Below, piece after piece: positions 8,274 through 15,604 of a stretch of 17,012 bases of DNA. Under the pieces are notes generated by a model that was given only the letters and a program-made list of their open reading frames with translations, did no database searches and was not told where the DNA came from. Both the position numbers and the translations under genes were made by a program. The stretch lies in the NCBI GenBank assembly GCA_946631075.1, contig CAMOZS010000017.1, positions 1-17,012 of the forward strand. Direction: 5' to 3'. Positions within the stretch are counted from its first letter, which is position 1; the number at the start of each line of letters is the position of its first letter. The DNA comes from an uncultured Bacillota bacterium. Its GTDB lineage: Bacteria; Bacillota; Clostridia; Peptostreptococcales; Anaerovoracaceae.

Positions 8274-9440
8274 TCAAATCAGTGCTTTTTCAAAATTGAT
8301 GGATGTTTCAAAGGATGGGTCGGCTTCTTTCACCGCCTTGTCCATCAGGTCTCTGACCGTATCCTCCGACATGACAAGGTCCGGCGATACGACCAGGTCA
8401 AAGACCACCTTGGTCCTTTCCTTACCGGAAACGATCCGCAGATCGTGGACTTCTTCAAGCCCGTCGTACTTGCTGATCTGGTCCTGGACCAGCTTTTGCA
8501 TCCGGATTCGGATCGGATTGTCCACCTCTACCGGGTCCATGTGGCCGGTCACCACGATGTTCAGCCGGTCGGTCAGCTCCCGCTCGATCTCATCGATGGT
8601 GTCGTGGACCTCCGTCAGCTTCTCCCTGGAATCCACCTCCGCGTGGAAGGAGGCAAAGCTCTTACCCGGCCCGTAGTTGTAGATGATCAGGTCGTGCATG
8701 CCCAGGATCCCGGGATGGGAAAGGACGATCCGGCGGATCTCTTCGATCATTTCCTGGTCCGGCGGCTCGCCCAGCAGGGGGCCGATGGTCTCCCGGATCA
8801 GGGATATCCCCGACCAGAGGATGAAAAGAGATACGATGCAGCCCATGGGGCCGTCCAGTTGCAGACCGGCAAAGCGGTTCAGAAGCATGCCGGCGACGAT
8901 GATGATGCTGGTGATCACATCGTTGCGATTGTCCGTCCCCGCGGCGATCACCGGCAGGGACCGGATGTGTTTGCCGGTGGCGATGGTGAAGAGAGCTGCG
9001 CTTCCCTTGACCAGGATGGCGGCCAGCATGAAGATGACCATGGTCCAGGAGAATCTGGGCGCCGCCGGATGAAAGCAGCGGTCTACTGACGTGCACAGAA
9101 GCTCCCAGCCCACCACAAGAACCACGGCGGAGATGACCAGACTGGCCAGATATTCCGCCCTGGCGTGGCCGTAGGGATGTTTGCGGTCCGCCGGCTTGCC
9201 GGCGATGTGGGCCCCGATCAGGGTGATGCAGGCTGCCAGGGAATCGGCCATGTCGTGGAGGCCGTCCGCGATCACGGCGATGGATCCGGACAGGATGCCC
9301 AGAACGATCTTGGCCCCGCAGAGCAGACCGTTGACGATGATCCCCATCACTCCGGTCAGCCTGGTATAGCGGCGGCGGACCTCCGGGTCCCTGGTATCCT
9401 CGTATCCTTTGACAAATGTTTTCCAGATGAACTCTTTCAT
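8274..9440 (-). CDS. Cation diffusion facilitator (CDF) transporter with two apparent C-terminal cytoplasmic domains
   Basis: A 388-residue membrane antiporter-type exporter of divalent metal ions. Six membrane segments are apparent: about 30-50, 53-75, 99-116, 133-153, 173-190 and 199-217. The intramembrane metal site reads H62-D63-M-A-D66 in TM2, with D59 one turn before, and D170-N-R-N-D174 in TM5. HPYGHARAEYLAS (88-100) is a CDF signature. TM5 DxxxD is common in Mn- or Fe-linked subgroups, while TM2 HxxxD is more Zn-like, so the substrate is uncertain. The cytoplasmic tail after residue 225 is about 160 residues, roughly double the usual. Two segments look alike, 244-304 (from GILGMHDLIIYN) and 327-386 (from GLEEVHDLRIVSG). 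The ATG at 9438-9440 has no Shine-Dalgarno sequence, and the frame is closed by TGA only 18 bases upstream. It lies 31 bases after patB and 23 before tex. Confidence 0.92.
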   Translation of the reverse strand: MKEFIWKTFVKGYEDTRDPEVRRRYTRLTGVMGIIVNGLLCGAKIVLGILSGSIAVIADGLHDMADSLAACITLIGAHIAGKPADRKHPYGHARAEYLASLVISAVVLVVGWELLCTSVDRCFHPAAPRFSWTMVIFMLAAILVKGSAALFTIATGKHIRSLPVIAAGTDNRNDVITSIIIVAGMLLNRFAGLQLDGPMGCIVSLFILWSGISLIRETIGPLLGEPPDQEMIEEIRRIVLSHPGILGMHDLIIYNYGPGKSFASFHAEVDSREKLTEVHDTIDEIERELTDRLNIVVTGHMDPVEVDNPIRIRMQKLVQDQISKYDGLEEVHDLRIVSGKERTKVVFDLVVSPDLVMSEDTVRDLMDKAVKEADPSFETSINFEKALI

Positions 9441-9449
9441 AACCGGTAT

Positions 9450-9458
9450 ATTATATCA
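9450..9458 (-). promoter_or_regulatory. Predicted extended -10 element directly before the CDF gene
   Basis: On the minus strand TGA-TATAAT occupies 9450-9458, a perfect TATAAT with an extended TG. The expected transcription start, about 7 bases downstream, falls near 9442-9444, only 1-4 bases before the ATG at 9440. No clear -35 exists; the best is TTCTAA at 9472-9477 with a 16-base spacer. If active it would produce an almost leaderless mRNA. The same 13 bases (9446-9458) recur in the helicase promoter at 12922-12934. Confidence 0.4.
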
Positions 9459-9471
9459 CAAGACAGGCCTT

Positions 9472-10680
9472 TTAGAACACATACTCCTCCAGCCTGCGGA
9501 AGGCCTCTTCGATCCGGGAAAAAGGCAGGGCCAGATTCATCCGGATGGAATCGGGCCGGTCGAACTGGCGGCCGTCCTGCCAGAGGATGCCGACCTGGAC
9601 CCCTTTTTCCAGCAGCTGGTCCAGGCTCATGTCATGAGCACGCAGCCAGCTGCCGCAGTCGAGGAGCAGCATGTAGGTCCCCTCCGGCCGGGACACCTCC
9701 ACTCCCTGGAAATGGTCCCGGATGAAATCGACGGCATAGTCCACATTCTTCGTCAGGACCTGCCGCAGCTCGTCCACCCATTCCGAGCCCTCGGGCCCGT
9801 AAGCCCCGATCAGGGCGTGCATGGACAGGACGTTCATGGCGTTATATACGGAAAGGCTGGACTGGCGCCGGATCCGGTCTCTCAGATAGTCGTTATAGAT
9901 GATGTGGTAGCTTCCCACCAGGCCTGCCAGGTTGAAGGTCTTGGAAGGAGCGTAGAAAGCGACCGTCCTCTGCCGGGCGTCCTCGGACAGGGACTGGAGA
10001 GGGATGTGCCTTCCTCCCCTCAGGATCAGGTCCGACCAGATCTCATCGGAAATGACGTAGACATGGTTCCTCTCAAAGATCTCGTAGGCCTTCTCCAGCT
10101 CCTCCCTGGTCCAGACCCGGCCGGTGGGATTGTGGGGCGAGCAGAAGATCATGGTGTGGATGTGATGGCGGCGGATCTTCTCCTCCATATCCTCGTAGTC
10201 CATCCGCCAGACCCCTTCCTCGTCCCTGATCAGGTCGCTTCCGATCAGATGATAGCCCATCTGGCCCACCTCTTCCAGAAATCCGACATAGGTGGGAGCA
10301 TGGACCAGGACATTGTCTCCGGCGGAGCACAGGACCGCCAGGGCGCTGAGCACGCCGCCCAGGACCCCGTTCTGGTATCCGATATGCTTCTTCTCAAGGC
10401 CGGTGACCCCGTTCCTCTTCTGCTGCCAGCCGATGATCCGGTCGAAGTATTCCTGCCGGGGCGCGAAATAGCCGAAGGCCGGATGTTTCGCCCTCTCGAT
10501 CATGGCTTCGCATATGGTCGGCACCGTGGGAAAGTTCATGTCCGCCACCCACATGGGGATCAGGTCGAAGCCTTCCCGGATCCTGCCCTTGGGCGCGATC
10601 CCGTAGGGGTCGGTCTGCGGATCGACCGCGATGGCGTCCATGCCTCTTCTGTCCAGAATGCTGGTAAAATCGTATTTCAT
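9472..10680 (-). CDS. patB: MalY/PatB-family PLP-dependent aminotransferase / C-S lyase
   Basis: A 402-residue fold-type I PLP enzyme. Relatives are cystathionine beta-lyases or cysteine desulfhydrases that release pyruvate, ammonia and a thiol, and some have aminotransferase activity. Family marks include the start at MKYDF, IPMWVADMNFPT (about 41-52), SPHNPTGRVW (181-190, N184), ISDEIWSDL (210-218, D212), the PLP lysine K247 in APSKTFNLAGL, and R380 in SIRMNLALP for the substrate carboxylate. The ATG at 10680 is preferred: it has AAGGAG at 10692-10697 and begins at the conserved N-terminus. A second ATG at 10716 overlaps the helicase stop (ATGA) and would add 12 residues, but has only a weak GAAGAAG upstream. 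Whether its main role is C-S lysis or transamination cannot be settled. The pyruvate product of a lyase could feed PFOR. Confidence 0.9.
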   Translation of the reverse strand: MKYDFTSILDRRGMDAIAVDPQTDPYGIAPKGRIREGFDLIPMWVADMNFPTVPTICEAMIERAKHPAFGYFAPRQEYFDRIIGWQQKRNGVTGLEKKHIGYQNGVLGGVLSALAVLCSAGDNVLVHAPTYVGFLEEVGQMGYHLIGSDLIRDEEGVWRMDYEDMEEKIRRHHIHTMIFCSPHNPTGRVWTREELEKAYEIFERNHVYVISDEIWSDLILRGGRHIPLQSLSEDARQRTVAFYAPSKTFNLAGLVGSYHIIYNDYLRDRIRRQSSLSVYNAMNVLSMHALIGAYGPEGSEWVDELRQVLTKNVDYAVDFIRDHFQGVEVSRPEGTYMLLLDCGSWLRAHDMSLDQLLEKGVQVGILWQDGRQFDRPDSIRMNLALPFSRIEEAFRRLEEYVF

Positions 10681-10691
10681 CTTGATCGTAT

Positions 10692-10697
10692 CTCCTT
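10692..10697 (-). promoter_or_regulatory. Ribosome binding site supporting the shorter patB start
   Basis: On the minus strand AAGGAG lies at 10692-10697, 11 bases before the ATG at 10680. The spacing is slightly long, but the site is far stronger than anything before the overlapping ATG at 10716. The alternative ATGA overlap (10713-10716) with the helicase stop could still couple translation. Confidence 0.6.
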
Positions 10698-10712
10698 TCT
10701 CATGGTCCCTTC

Positions 10713-12875
10713 TCATTCTTCTTCGATGGCCGTCAGTTTGGCCCGGAAGCTGATGGCCCGGGGGGTATCCATATCATCGAACAGGATGATATGGGCCTTC
10801 CTGACCAGGTCCACATCCCTGACTGTTCCCCTGCCAAAGAGGAAATGCTCCACCCTCTGGCCTGCTTCGAAGTGCTTCTGCTCCTCTTCGTCCTTCAGGA
10901 TCCGGCTGGCCCGGTCGATATAGTGTCTGGCCTGCCGGACCAGGTCCTCCGGCAGGGGGGCTGTATATTCCAGCAGTTCCTGATCGATATCGAGGACGAA
11001 CCGGGATGGATATCTGGGGGAGCCGTCGATGTTGCGGCCCTCGGACATGGTCAGGATCAGCTCCCTCTCCGCCCTGGTCATGGCGACGAAGGCCAGCCTC
11101 CGTTCCTCCTCCATCTGGTCCCGGGTGTTGATCTTCCGGGAGGGGAAGATCCCTTCGGACATGCCGCAGAGGATGACGCAGGGAAACTCCAGTCCCTTGG
11201 CCGCGTGGACCGTCATCAGCTTCACCTTGTCCGGCTGCTCGGATGTGTCCGTATTGGAAAAGAGGGCAACATGGGCCAGATAGTGCTCCAGCTCCGTTTC
11301 CTCCCCGCAGGTCGCTTCGTAATCGTAGATGGACTGCTTGAGCTCGGCCAGATTGTCCAGCCTTTCCTGGCTCCCCTCGGTGCGGAGCATCTTCTCGTAT
11401 CCGCTGTCATTGAGCAGGGCCGACAGGAGGTCGGAGATCTGCCGTCCTTCGTATTCGGAGCTGTAGCGGTCGATCAGCTTGACGAACTGGTCCGCCCTGG
11501 TCCCCTTCATGTCGGGACTGTCCAGGTTTTGCTTCAGGGCCTCGTAAAGGCTGGTCCCGTGGGCGGCGGCGTAGTCCTTGAGGAAGGCGATCCGCCTCTT
11601 GCCCAGATTCCGCCTGGGCACGTTGCATACCCGCAGGAAGGACAGGTCATCCCGGTAGGCGATCATCCGCAGATAGCTGAGGGCGTCCTTGATCTCCGCC
11701 CGTCCGAAAAACTGGACCCCGCTGTAGATGGTATAGGGGATCTTAGCCTTGAGCAGGCCTTCCTCGATGGCCCGGCTGACGTAGTGGCCCCGGTAGAGGA
11801 TGGCGATCTCGCTCAGCTTCCTGCCCTCCTCCTGCAGGCTGCGGATCTTCTCCCCGATCCATTTGGCCTCGGCCTCCGAATCGGCCGCCCGGTGGACCAG
11901 GGGCCTGGGCCCGTCCTCCGCCATGGGAATCAGGTCCTTGGGGATCCGGTTCCGGTTGCGGCTGATCAGGGAGTTGACGGCCTGCAAAATCTGGGGAGTG
12001 GACCGGTAATTGCGCATCATCATGATGGTCTGCACGTCCTTATGGGTCTGGGCAAACTCCATCAGATACCTGCCGCTGGCCCCCCTCCAGGAATAGATGG
12101 TCTGGTCCGGGTCGCCGACGATGAAGAGGTTGCCGTGGTAGCCGCAGAGGACCTCCATCAGCTCGTACTGGGGCTGGTCGATGTCCTGGAATTCATCGAT
12201 CATGATGTATTCCAGCCTCTTCTGCCACTTCTGTTTAGCCTCCTGGTTCTGTTCGAAGATATACAGGGTGTATTTGATCAGGTCGTTATAGTCCAGGCCG
12301 AAGCACTTCTTCTCCTGATAAAGATAGCCGTAAAAGATGATGTCCTTAGCTGTCTGGGCATTCTCGTATTTCTGCCGCAGGTCTTCCAGAGACATGCCGA
12401 TCATGTCCAGATAGTACCTGGGCCGCTCTTTCAGCTTGAGCATCTCGATCATGTCCCTGGCCCGGGAAAAGGTCATGTCCCGCAGGGTCAGCCCCCGCTC
12501 CTCGTATATGGTCTGGAGCATGGTGTCGATGTCGGAATTGTCCAGGACCAGGAAGCTCTTCGGGTACTGGACCACGTGACTGTCCTCCTGGAGGACGGAG
12601 ACGCAGAATCCGTGGAAGGTATTGATGTATCCGGTGTCGTTGTCTCCGGTCAGCTGGTGGATCCGCTGCCGCATCTCATTGGCCGCCTTGTTGGTAAAGG
12701 TCACGCACAGGATGTTGCCGGGAAGGATCCCAATCTCATTGACCAGGAAGGCGAACCGGCTGGACAGGGCCCGGGTCTTGCCGGACCCCGCCCCCGCGAC
12801 CACCCGGACCATCCCTTCCGTGGCCATGACTGCCTGCTTCTGTTCCTCGTTCAGTCTGCTGATGTATTCGTCCAC
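10713..12875 (-). CDS. pcrA: UvrD/PcrA-type superfamily 1A ATP-dependent DNA helicase
   Basis: A 720-residue 3'-5' DNA helicase of the UvrD/Rep/PcrA group, used in repair and in clearing replication and transcription conflicts. The Q-motif is LNEEQKQAV (8-16), Walker A VVAGAGSGKT (25-34), motif Ia TFTNKAANEM (59-68), Walker B IMIDEFQDIDQPQ (224-236), motif III QTIYSWRGA (258-266), motif V MTVHAAKGLEFPCV near 555-568, and motif VI LAFVAMTRAERELIL near 600. The C-terminus has a small Tudor-like segment, VEHFLFGRGTVRDV followed by an IILFDD strand, as in PcrA. The start is a GTG at 12873-12875, supported by AAGGAG at 12882-12887 with 6-base spacing and by the MDEYISRLNEEQ family start. It leads the four-gene minus-strand series with its own promoter. 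Orthology to PcrA rather than another UvrD paralogue is likely but not certain. Confidence 0.94.
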   Translation of the reverse strand: MDEYISRLNEEQKQAVMATEGMVRVVAGAGSGKTRALSSRFAFLVNEIGILPGNILCVTFTNKAANEMRQRIHQLTGDNDTGYINTFHGFCVSVLQEDSHVVQYPKSFLVLDNSDIDTMLQTIYEERGLTLRDMTFSRARDMIEMLKLKERPRYYLDMIGMSLEDLRQKYENAQTAKDIIFYGYLYQEKKCFGLDYNDLIKYTLYIFEQNQEAKQKWQKRLEYIMIDEFQDIDQPQYELMEVLCGYHGNLFIVGDPDQTIYSWRGASGRYLMEFAQTHKDVQTIMMMRNYRSTPQILQAVNSLISRNRNRIPKDLIPMAEDGPRPLVHRAADSEAEAKWIGEKIRSLQEEGRKLSEIAILYRGHYVSRAIEEGLLKAKIPYTIYSGVQFFGRAEIKDALSYLRMIAYRDDLSFLRVCNVPRRNLGKRRIAFLKDYAAAHGTSLYEALKQNLDSPDMKGTRADQFVKLIDRYSSEYEGRQISDLLSALLNDSGYEKMLRTEGSQERLDNLAELKQSIYDYEATCGEETELEHYLAHVALFSNTDTSEQPDKVKLMTVHAAKGLEFPCVILCGMSEGIFPSRKINTRDQMEEERRLAFVAMTRAERELILTMSEGRNIDGSPRYPSRFVLDIDQELLEYTAPLPEDLVRQARHYIDRASRILKDEEEQKHFEAGQRVEHFLFGRGTVRDVDLVRKAHIILFDDMDTPRAISFRAKLTAIEEE

Positions 12876-12925
12876 TTTGTTCTCCTTACTGCCGGATCCG
12901 ATGATCTCCGGGTCCGGGTCAGTAT

Positions 12926-12954
12926 ATTATATCATCGCCCCGGCAAAGGAACAA
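12926..12954 (-). promoter_or_regulatory. Predicted promoter of the helicase operon
   Basis: On the minus strand an extended -10, TGA-TATAAT, lies at 12926-12934. TTGTTC at 12949-12954 serves as a partial -35 with a 17-base spacer. A start near 12919 gives a leader of about 44 bases. The leader contains CCGGA...TCCGG, a weak possible hairpin, and then the AAGGAG site before the GTG start. Confidence 0.65.
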
Positions 12955-12976
12955 GTGTTCTTCGCTCCCCGGTCAC

Positions 12977-13014
12977 AAAAAAAGACCGGCGCTTCCTTAA
13001 ACAGGCCGCGCCAG
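12977..13014 (-). terminator. Rho-independent terminator of the ior-paaK-ACT-srtB operon
   Basis: On the minus strand CTGGCGC (13014-13008) pairs with GCGCCGG (12992-12986), a 7-bp stem with one G-T wobble. An inner CCT/AGG pairing is also possible. The stem is followed by TC and seven T's (12983-12977). It begins 31 bases after the srtB stop and lies just upstream of the helicase promoter, so it separates the two minus-strand transcription units. Confidence 0.82.
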
Positions 13015-13045
13015 CCTTTGGATACTGATCATATGCTGAAGCTCA

Positions 13046-13798
13046 TCACTTCCCGGTCCAGCGGCCGACGATGAAGAACCGCCCTTCCTCTGTCTGATAA
13101 GCGCAGGTGGACAGGGTGACCAGCTGATCGCCGTATACGGCGCTTTCTCCGGTGTCGTAGATCGACAGGGCCTTCACTCCCTCGATGTAGGTGTTGAAGG
13201 ACTCCTCATCGGTGTAGCCCGGATACTCGTAGTATTTGAATACGTCCGTGTCCTCCGGGTAGATCTGGGAATAGCAGGCCGCGATGATCTGATAGGTCCC
13301 CTGACGCTGTCCGTTCAGGGTCTCCACCGTGAAGGTGGGATGATCCCGGTAGAATTCCTCCGACTCGAATTTGACCAGGTCGTGGAACATGATCCCGCTC
13401 TTCATGTGATGGCCGTAGATCAGCCAGTTCCATGTGGGCAGGTCGATATCGCTGGCCGCGTCCATGAAGGGCGTGCCGGCGTCGGAATATTCCTTGTCGA
13501 AATCGCGGTGGAGATAGAACTCCGGATCCTCTCCCTCTCCCTTTGTCTGCATGACAGGATAGTCGATCTTGGTCCCCTCTACGGTGACCCAGCCGACGAT
13601 ATCGCTGTTCTTCTTATACAGGGTCGCCAGATCGTGTCCGCCCTTCTCGTCCTCCAGCTCCTTGAAAGCTGTCTGGGACTCGTGGGCGTCCAGGAAATAG
13701 CTGGCCAGATAATAACCCGATCCGCAAAAGACGATCAGGCAGAGAACGAGCACGATCTTCGTGCCCGCTCCCATTCTGTTTTTCTTTTTTCTTGCCAT
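13046..13798 (-). CDS. srtB: Class B sortase
   Basis: A 250-residue membrane-anchored cysteine transpeptidase that joins sorting-signal proteins to the cell wall or to pilus-type polymers. The N-terminus has a basic stretch (MARKKKNR) and one membrane segment at about 14-36, giving the usual N-in, C-out sortase topology. The catalytic triad is visible: H130 in YGHHMKSG (canonical class B sortases have YGHNM), C232 in VTLSTCAYQ, and R240 in EEGRFFIVGR. SDIVGWVTVEGTKIDYPVMQ (65-84) is typical of class B. The ATG at 13796-13798 lies 12 bases after the ACT gene and has only a weak GAG-type Shine-Dalgarno sequence, so it is probably expressed with the operon ahead of it. No LPXTG- or NPXTN-like substrate is encoded here. 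It is the last gene before the terminator. Confidence 0.95.
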   Translation of the reverse strand: MARKKKNRMGAGTKIVLVLCLIVFCGSGYYLASYFLDAHESQTAFKELEDEKGGHDLATLYKKNSDIVGWVTVEGTKIDYPVMQTKGEGEDPEFYLHRDFDKEYSDAGTPFMDAASDIDLPTWNWLIYGHHMKSGIMFHDLVKFESEEFYRDHPTFTVETLNGQRQGTYQIIAACYSQIYPEDTDVFKYYEYPGYTDEESFNTYIEGVKALSIYDTGESAVYGDQLVTLSTCAYQTEEGRFFIVGRWTGK

Positions 13799-13810
13799 TT
13801 TCTCAGTTGA

Positions 13811-14236
13811 TTATTTCAGGTCTTCCATTTCACACAGCTTGACGCCGGCGTTCTTCAGGATAGTCTCCGCTCTCTTCTGGTCGGTCGTCTTCATGGTGAT
13901 GGCCGCTTCGCCCTTGGCGGACTGGATGGTGGAGTAGATGTATTTGACTCCGATGCCCGCGTCGGCCAGAGCCTGCAGCACCTGATTGACGGCGCCCGGC
14001 TTGTTCTCGATCGCGACGGCCAGGACCTCGGTTATGCTGGCCATGAAGCCCTTGCCGGACAGAGCGGCGACAGCCTCCTCCGGATTCTGTACGATGCATC
14101 TGAGGATCCCATACTCTCCGGTCTCGGCGATGGTGACCGCATTCAGGTCCACATTGTTCTCGGCGAGGATCTCAGTCAGATCCGCCAGTCTTCCTGTTTC
14201 GTTCTCCAGGAAGATCGATACCTGTTTTACTGCCAT
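13811..14236 (-). CDS. Tandem ACT-domain protein linked to paaK
   Basis: A small 141-residue protein consisting of two ACT domains. The first is about residues 3-66 (KQVSIFLENETGRLADLTEIL, with the later ETGEYGILRCIV strand). The second is about 69-137 (EVLAVAIENKPGAVNQVLQAL, with GIGVKYIYSTI). The ENETGRL and ENKPGAV turns are the amino-acid-binding loop positions of ACT domains. No catalytic domain is fused. Proteins of this type often lie beside phenylacetate-CoA ligase and indolepyruvate oxidoreductase genes, as here. Its ATG (14234-14236) overlaps the paaK stop by one base (TAATG), so translation is tightly coupled. A role in sensing aromatic amino acids, or in modulating PaaK or IOR, is inferred. 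It should not be called an acetolactate synthase small subunit, since no large subunit is nearby. Confidence 0.88.
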   Translation of the reverse strand: MAVKQVSIFLENETGRLADLTEILAENNVDLNAVTIAETGEYGILRCIVQNPEEAVAALSGKGFMASITEVLAVAIENKPGAVNQVLQALADAGIGVKYIYSTIQSAKGEAAITMKTTDQKRAETILKNAGVKLCEMEDLK

Positions 14237-15537
14237 TACTCGTATTTCCTCCTATCTTCCACTCTGACTGCTTTACCTTCACTTCTGGGCAGAGTTCCGG
14301 CGTTGAGGAACCGTACCTTGCAGCCGATCTGCAGGATGTCCCGCAGAGCGTGCTCGACCCGCCTCTTCATGTTCTCGACGAATTCGATGTCGTCGATCTC
14401 AAGGCCATCAGCGAACTCTACCATCAATTCAATGGTATCACTATTGTGCTTTCTGTCAACCAGAATCTTATAGTTCAGCGTCAGCTCCTCGAACTTGGCG
14501 ATGACCGTTTCGACCTGGGACGGGAAGACGTTGACGCCCTTGACGATCAGCATGTCGTCGGTCCGGCCGAAGACACGGCTCATCCGGATGGATGTCCGTC
14601 CGCAGGCGCACTTGCCGTCCATCAGATAGCAGATATCCCTCGTTCTGTAGCGGATCATGGGCATGCCCCGCTTGCACAGTGTGGTGAAGACCAGCTCACC
14701 GGTCTCTCCGACCGGAAGCGGCTTCAGTGTGTTGGGATCGACGATCTCCGGATAGAACAGGTCCTCGCAGATGTGCATCCCGTTGTTCTCGATGCAGCTG
14801 GTCGCGGTTCCCGGTCCCGTGATCTCGGTCAGGCCGTAGATATCATGAGCCCGGATGCCCAGACCCTTCTCGATCTTGTCCCGCATGCTCTGGGTCCATG
14901 GTTCAGCGCCGAACAGACCTGCTCTCAGCTGCAGTTCCTCCGGCTTGATGCCGGCCTTCTCGACCGCCTCGGCAATGGTCAGCGCGTAGGACGGGGTGCA
15001 GCAGAGCACGTCGCTCTTCATGTCCTGCATGAACATGACCTGCCGGGCTGTGTTGCCGGAACTCATCGGCAAAACAGTCGCGCCAATGGCCTCCGCGCCC
15101 GCGTGGGCTCCCAGTCCTCCGGTAAACAGTCCGTATCCGTAGGAGATATGGGCCACGTCATTGGCTCCGATCCCACACATGGTCAGACCTCTTGCGACCG
15201 CCTCACCCCAGTCATCCATATCCCCCTGGGTATAGCCGACGATCTTGGGCTTACCGGTGGTTCCGGACGAAGACTGGATCCGGACGATGTCCTTCATCGG
15301 GGCCGCGAACAGTCCCGTCGGATAATTGGCCGCCAGGTCTTCCTTCGTGATAAAGGGCAGCAGCTGGATGTCTTCCAAAGTCTGGATGTCCTCCGGTTTC
15401 ACACCGGCCTTGTCCATCTTGGCTGCATAGTAGGGCACGTTCTCGTACTCATACTTCACTGTGGCCTGAAGCCGCTCCAGCTGCACAGCCCGCATGGTCT
15501 CGCGGTCCGCGCATTCCATTTCTTTGTTCCAAATCAT
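14236..15537 (-). CDS. paaK: Phenylacetate-CoA ligase (AMP-forming, PaaK family)
   Basis: A 433-residue cytoplasmic adenylate-forming enzyme: aryl-acetate + ATP + CoA gives aryl-acetyl-CoA + AMP + PPi. Visible motifs are the P-loop SSSGTTGKPKIVGYT (89-103), YGLTEITGPG (234-243), the ribose-binding Asp of YRTRDIC (D301), a CACGR zinc-ligand-like motif (310-314), FGRTDDMLIVKGVNVFPSQVE (323-343), and the C-terminal catalytic lysine K422 in SEGKAVRV. The length is that of the PaaK family rather than larger acyl-CoA synthetases. The ATG at 15535-15537 has AAAGGAA about 9 bases upstream. It lies 67 bases after iorB, a gap with no clear promoter or terminator, and overlaps the ACT gene by one base. 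In this context the acid is probably phenylacetate, 4-hydroxyphenylacetate or indoleacetate, but specificity is not readable. Confidence 0.94.
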   Translation of the reverse strand: MIWNKEMECADRETMRAVQLERLQATVKYEYENVPYYAAKMDKAGVKPEDIQTLEDIQLLPFITKEDLAANYPTGLFAAPMKDIVRIQSSSGTTGKPKIVGYTQGDMDDWGEAVARGLTMCGIGANDVAHISYGYGLFTGGLGAHAGAEAIGATVLPMSSGNTARQVMFMQDMKSDVLCCTPSYALTIAEAVEKAGIKPEELQLRAGLFGAEPWTQSMRDKIEKGLGIRAHDIYGLTEITGPGTATSCIENNGMHICEDLFYPEIVDPNTLKPLPVGETGELVFTTLCKRGMPMIRYRTRDICYLMDGKCACGRTSIRMSRVFGRTDDMLIVKGVNVFPSQVETVIAKFEELTLNYKILVDRKHNSDTIELMVEFADGLEIDDIEFVENMKRRVEHALRDILQIGCKVRFLNAGTLPRSEGKAVRVEDRRKYE

Positions 15538-15604
15538 ACCTTTGTTCCTTTCGGTTCATAGAGATAACGTTCACAAATCCGTATCTTTAGCGGGGCAGCC
15601 TGCC

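Noticed and set aside
8251..8277. TTG start extending tex by nine residues and overlapping the CDF stop
   Set aside because: The ribosome binding site AGGAG (8258-8262) lies inside this extension and points to the ATG at 8250. The extra residues are not typical of the family start.
10681..10716. Upstream ATG for patB overlapping the helicase stop as ATGA
   Set aside because: Only weak GAAGAAG lies before it, while AAGGAG precedes the ATG at 10680, which also matches the conserved MKYDF start. Coupling by the ATGA overlap remains possible but does not decide the start.
12876..12925. Possible riboswitch or attenuator in the helicase leader
   Set aside because: Only a 5-bp CCGGA/TCCGG pairing is visible in a leader of about 44 bases. 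No known riboswitch core is recognisable and it does not mask the ribosome binding site.
10791..13028. A 745-codon plus-strand open frame opposite the helicase gene
   Set aside because: Its translation is low-complexity (rich in G, D, V, L, P and Q) with no domain. It is the antisense shadow of a GC-rich gene whose minus-strand product has every helicase motif.
13811..14236. Acetolactate synthase regulatory subunit (IlvN/IlvH) for the ACT protein
   Set aside because: It has two ACT domains and sits with paaK and ior. There is no IlvB-like large subunit in the window and no IlvH-type C-terminal domain.
15538..15604. Possible internal promoter or regulatory RNA between iorB and paaK
   Set aside because: A TTGTGA hexamer is present but no -10 lies at suitable spacing. 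The GGCAG/CTGCC palindrome has essentially no loop and no T-run.
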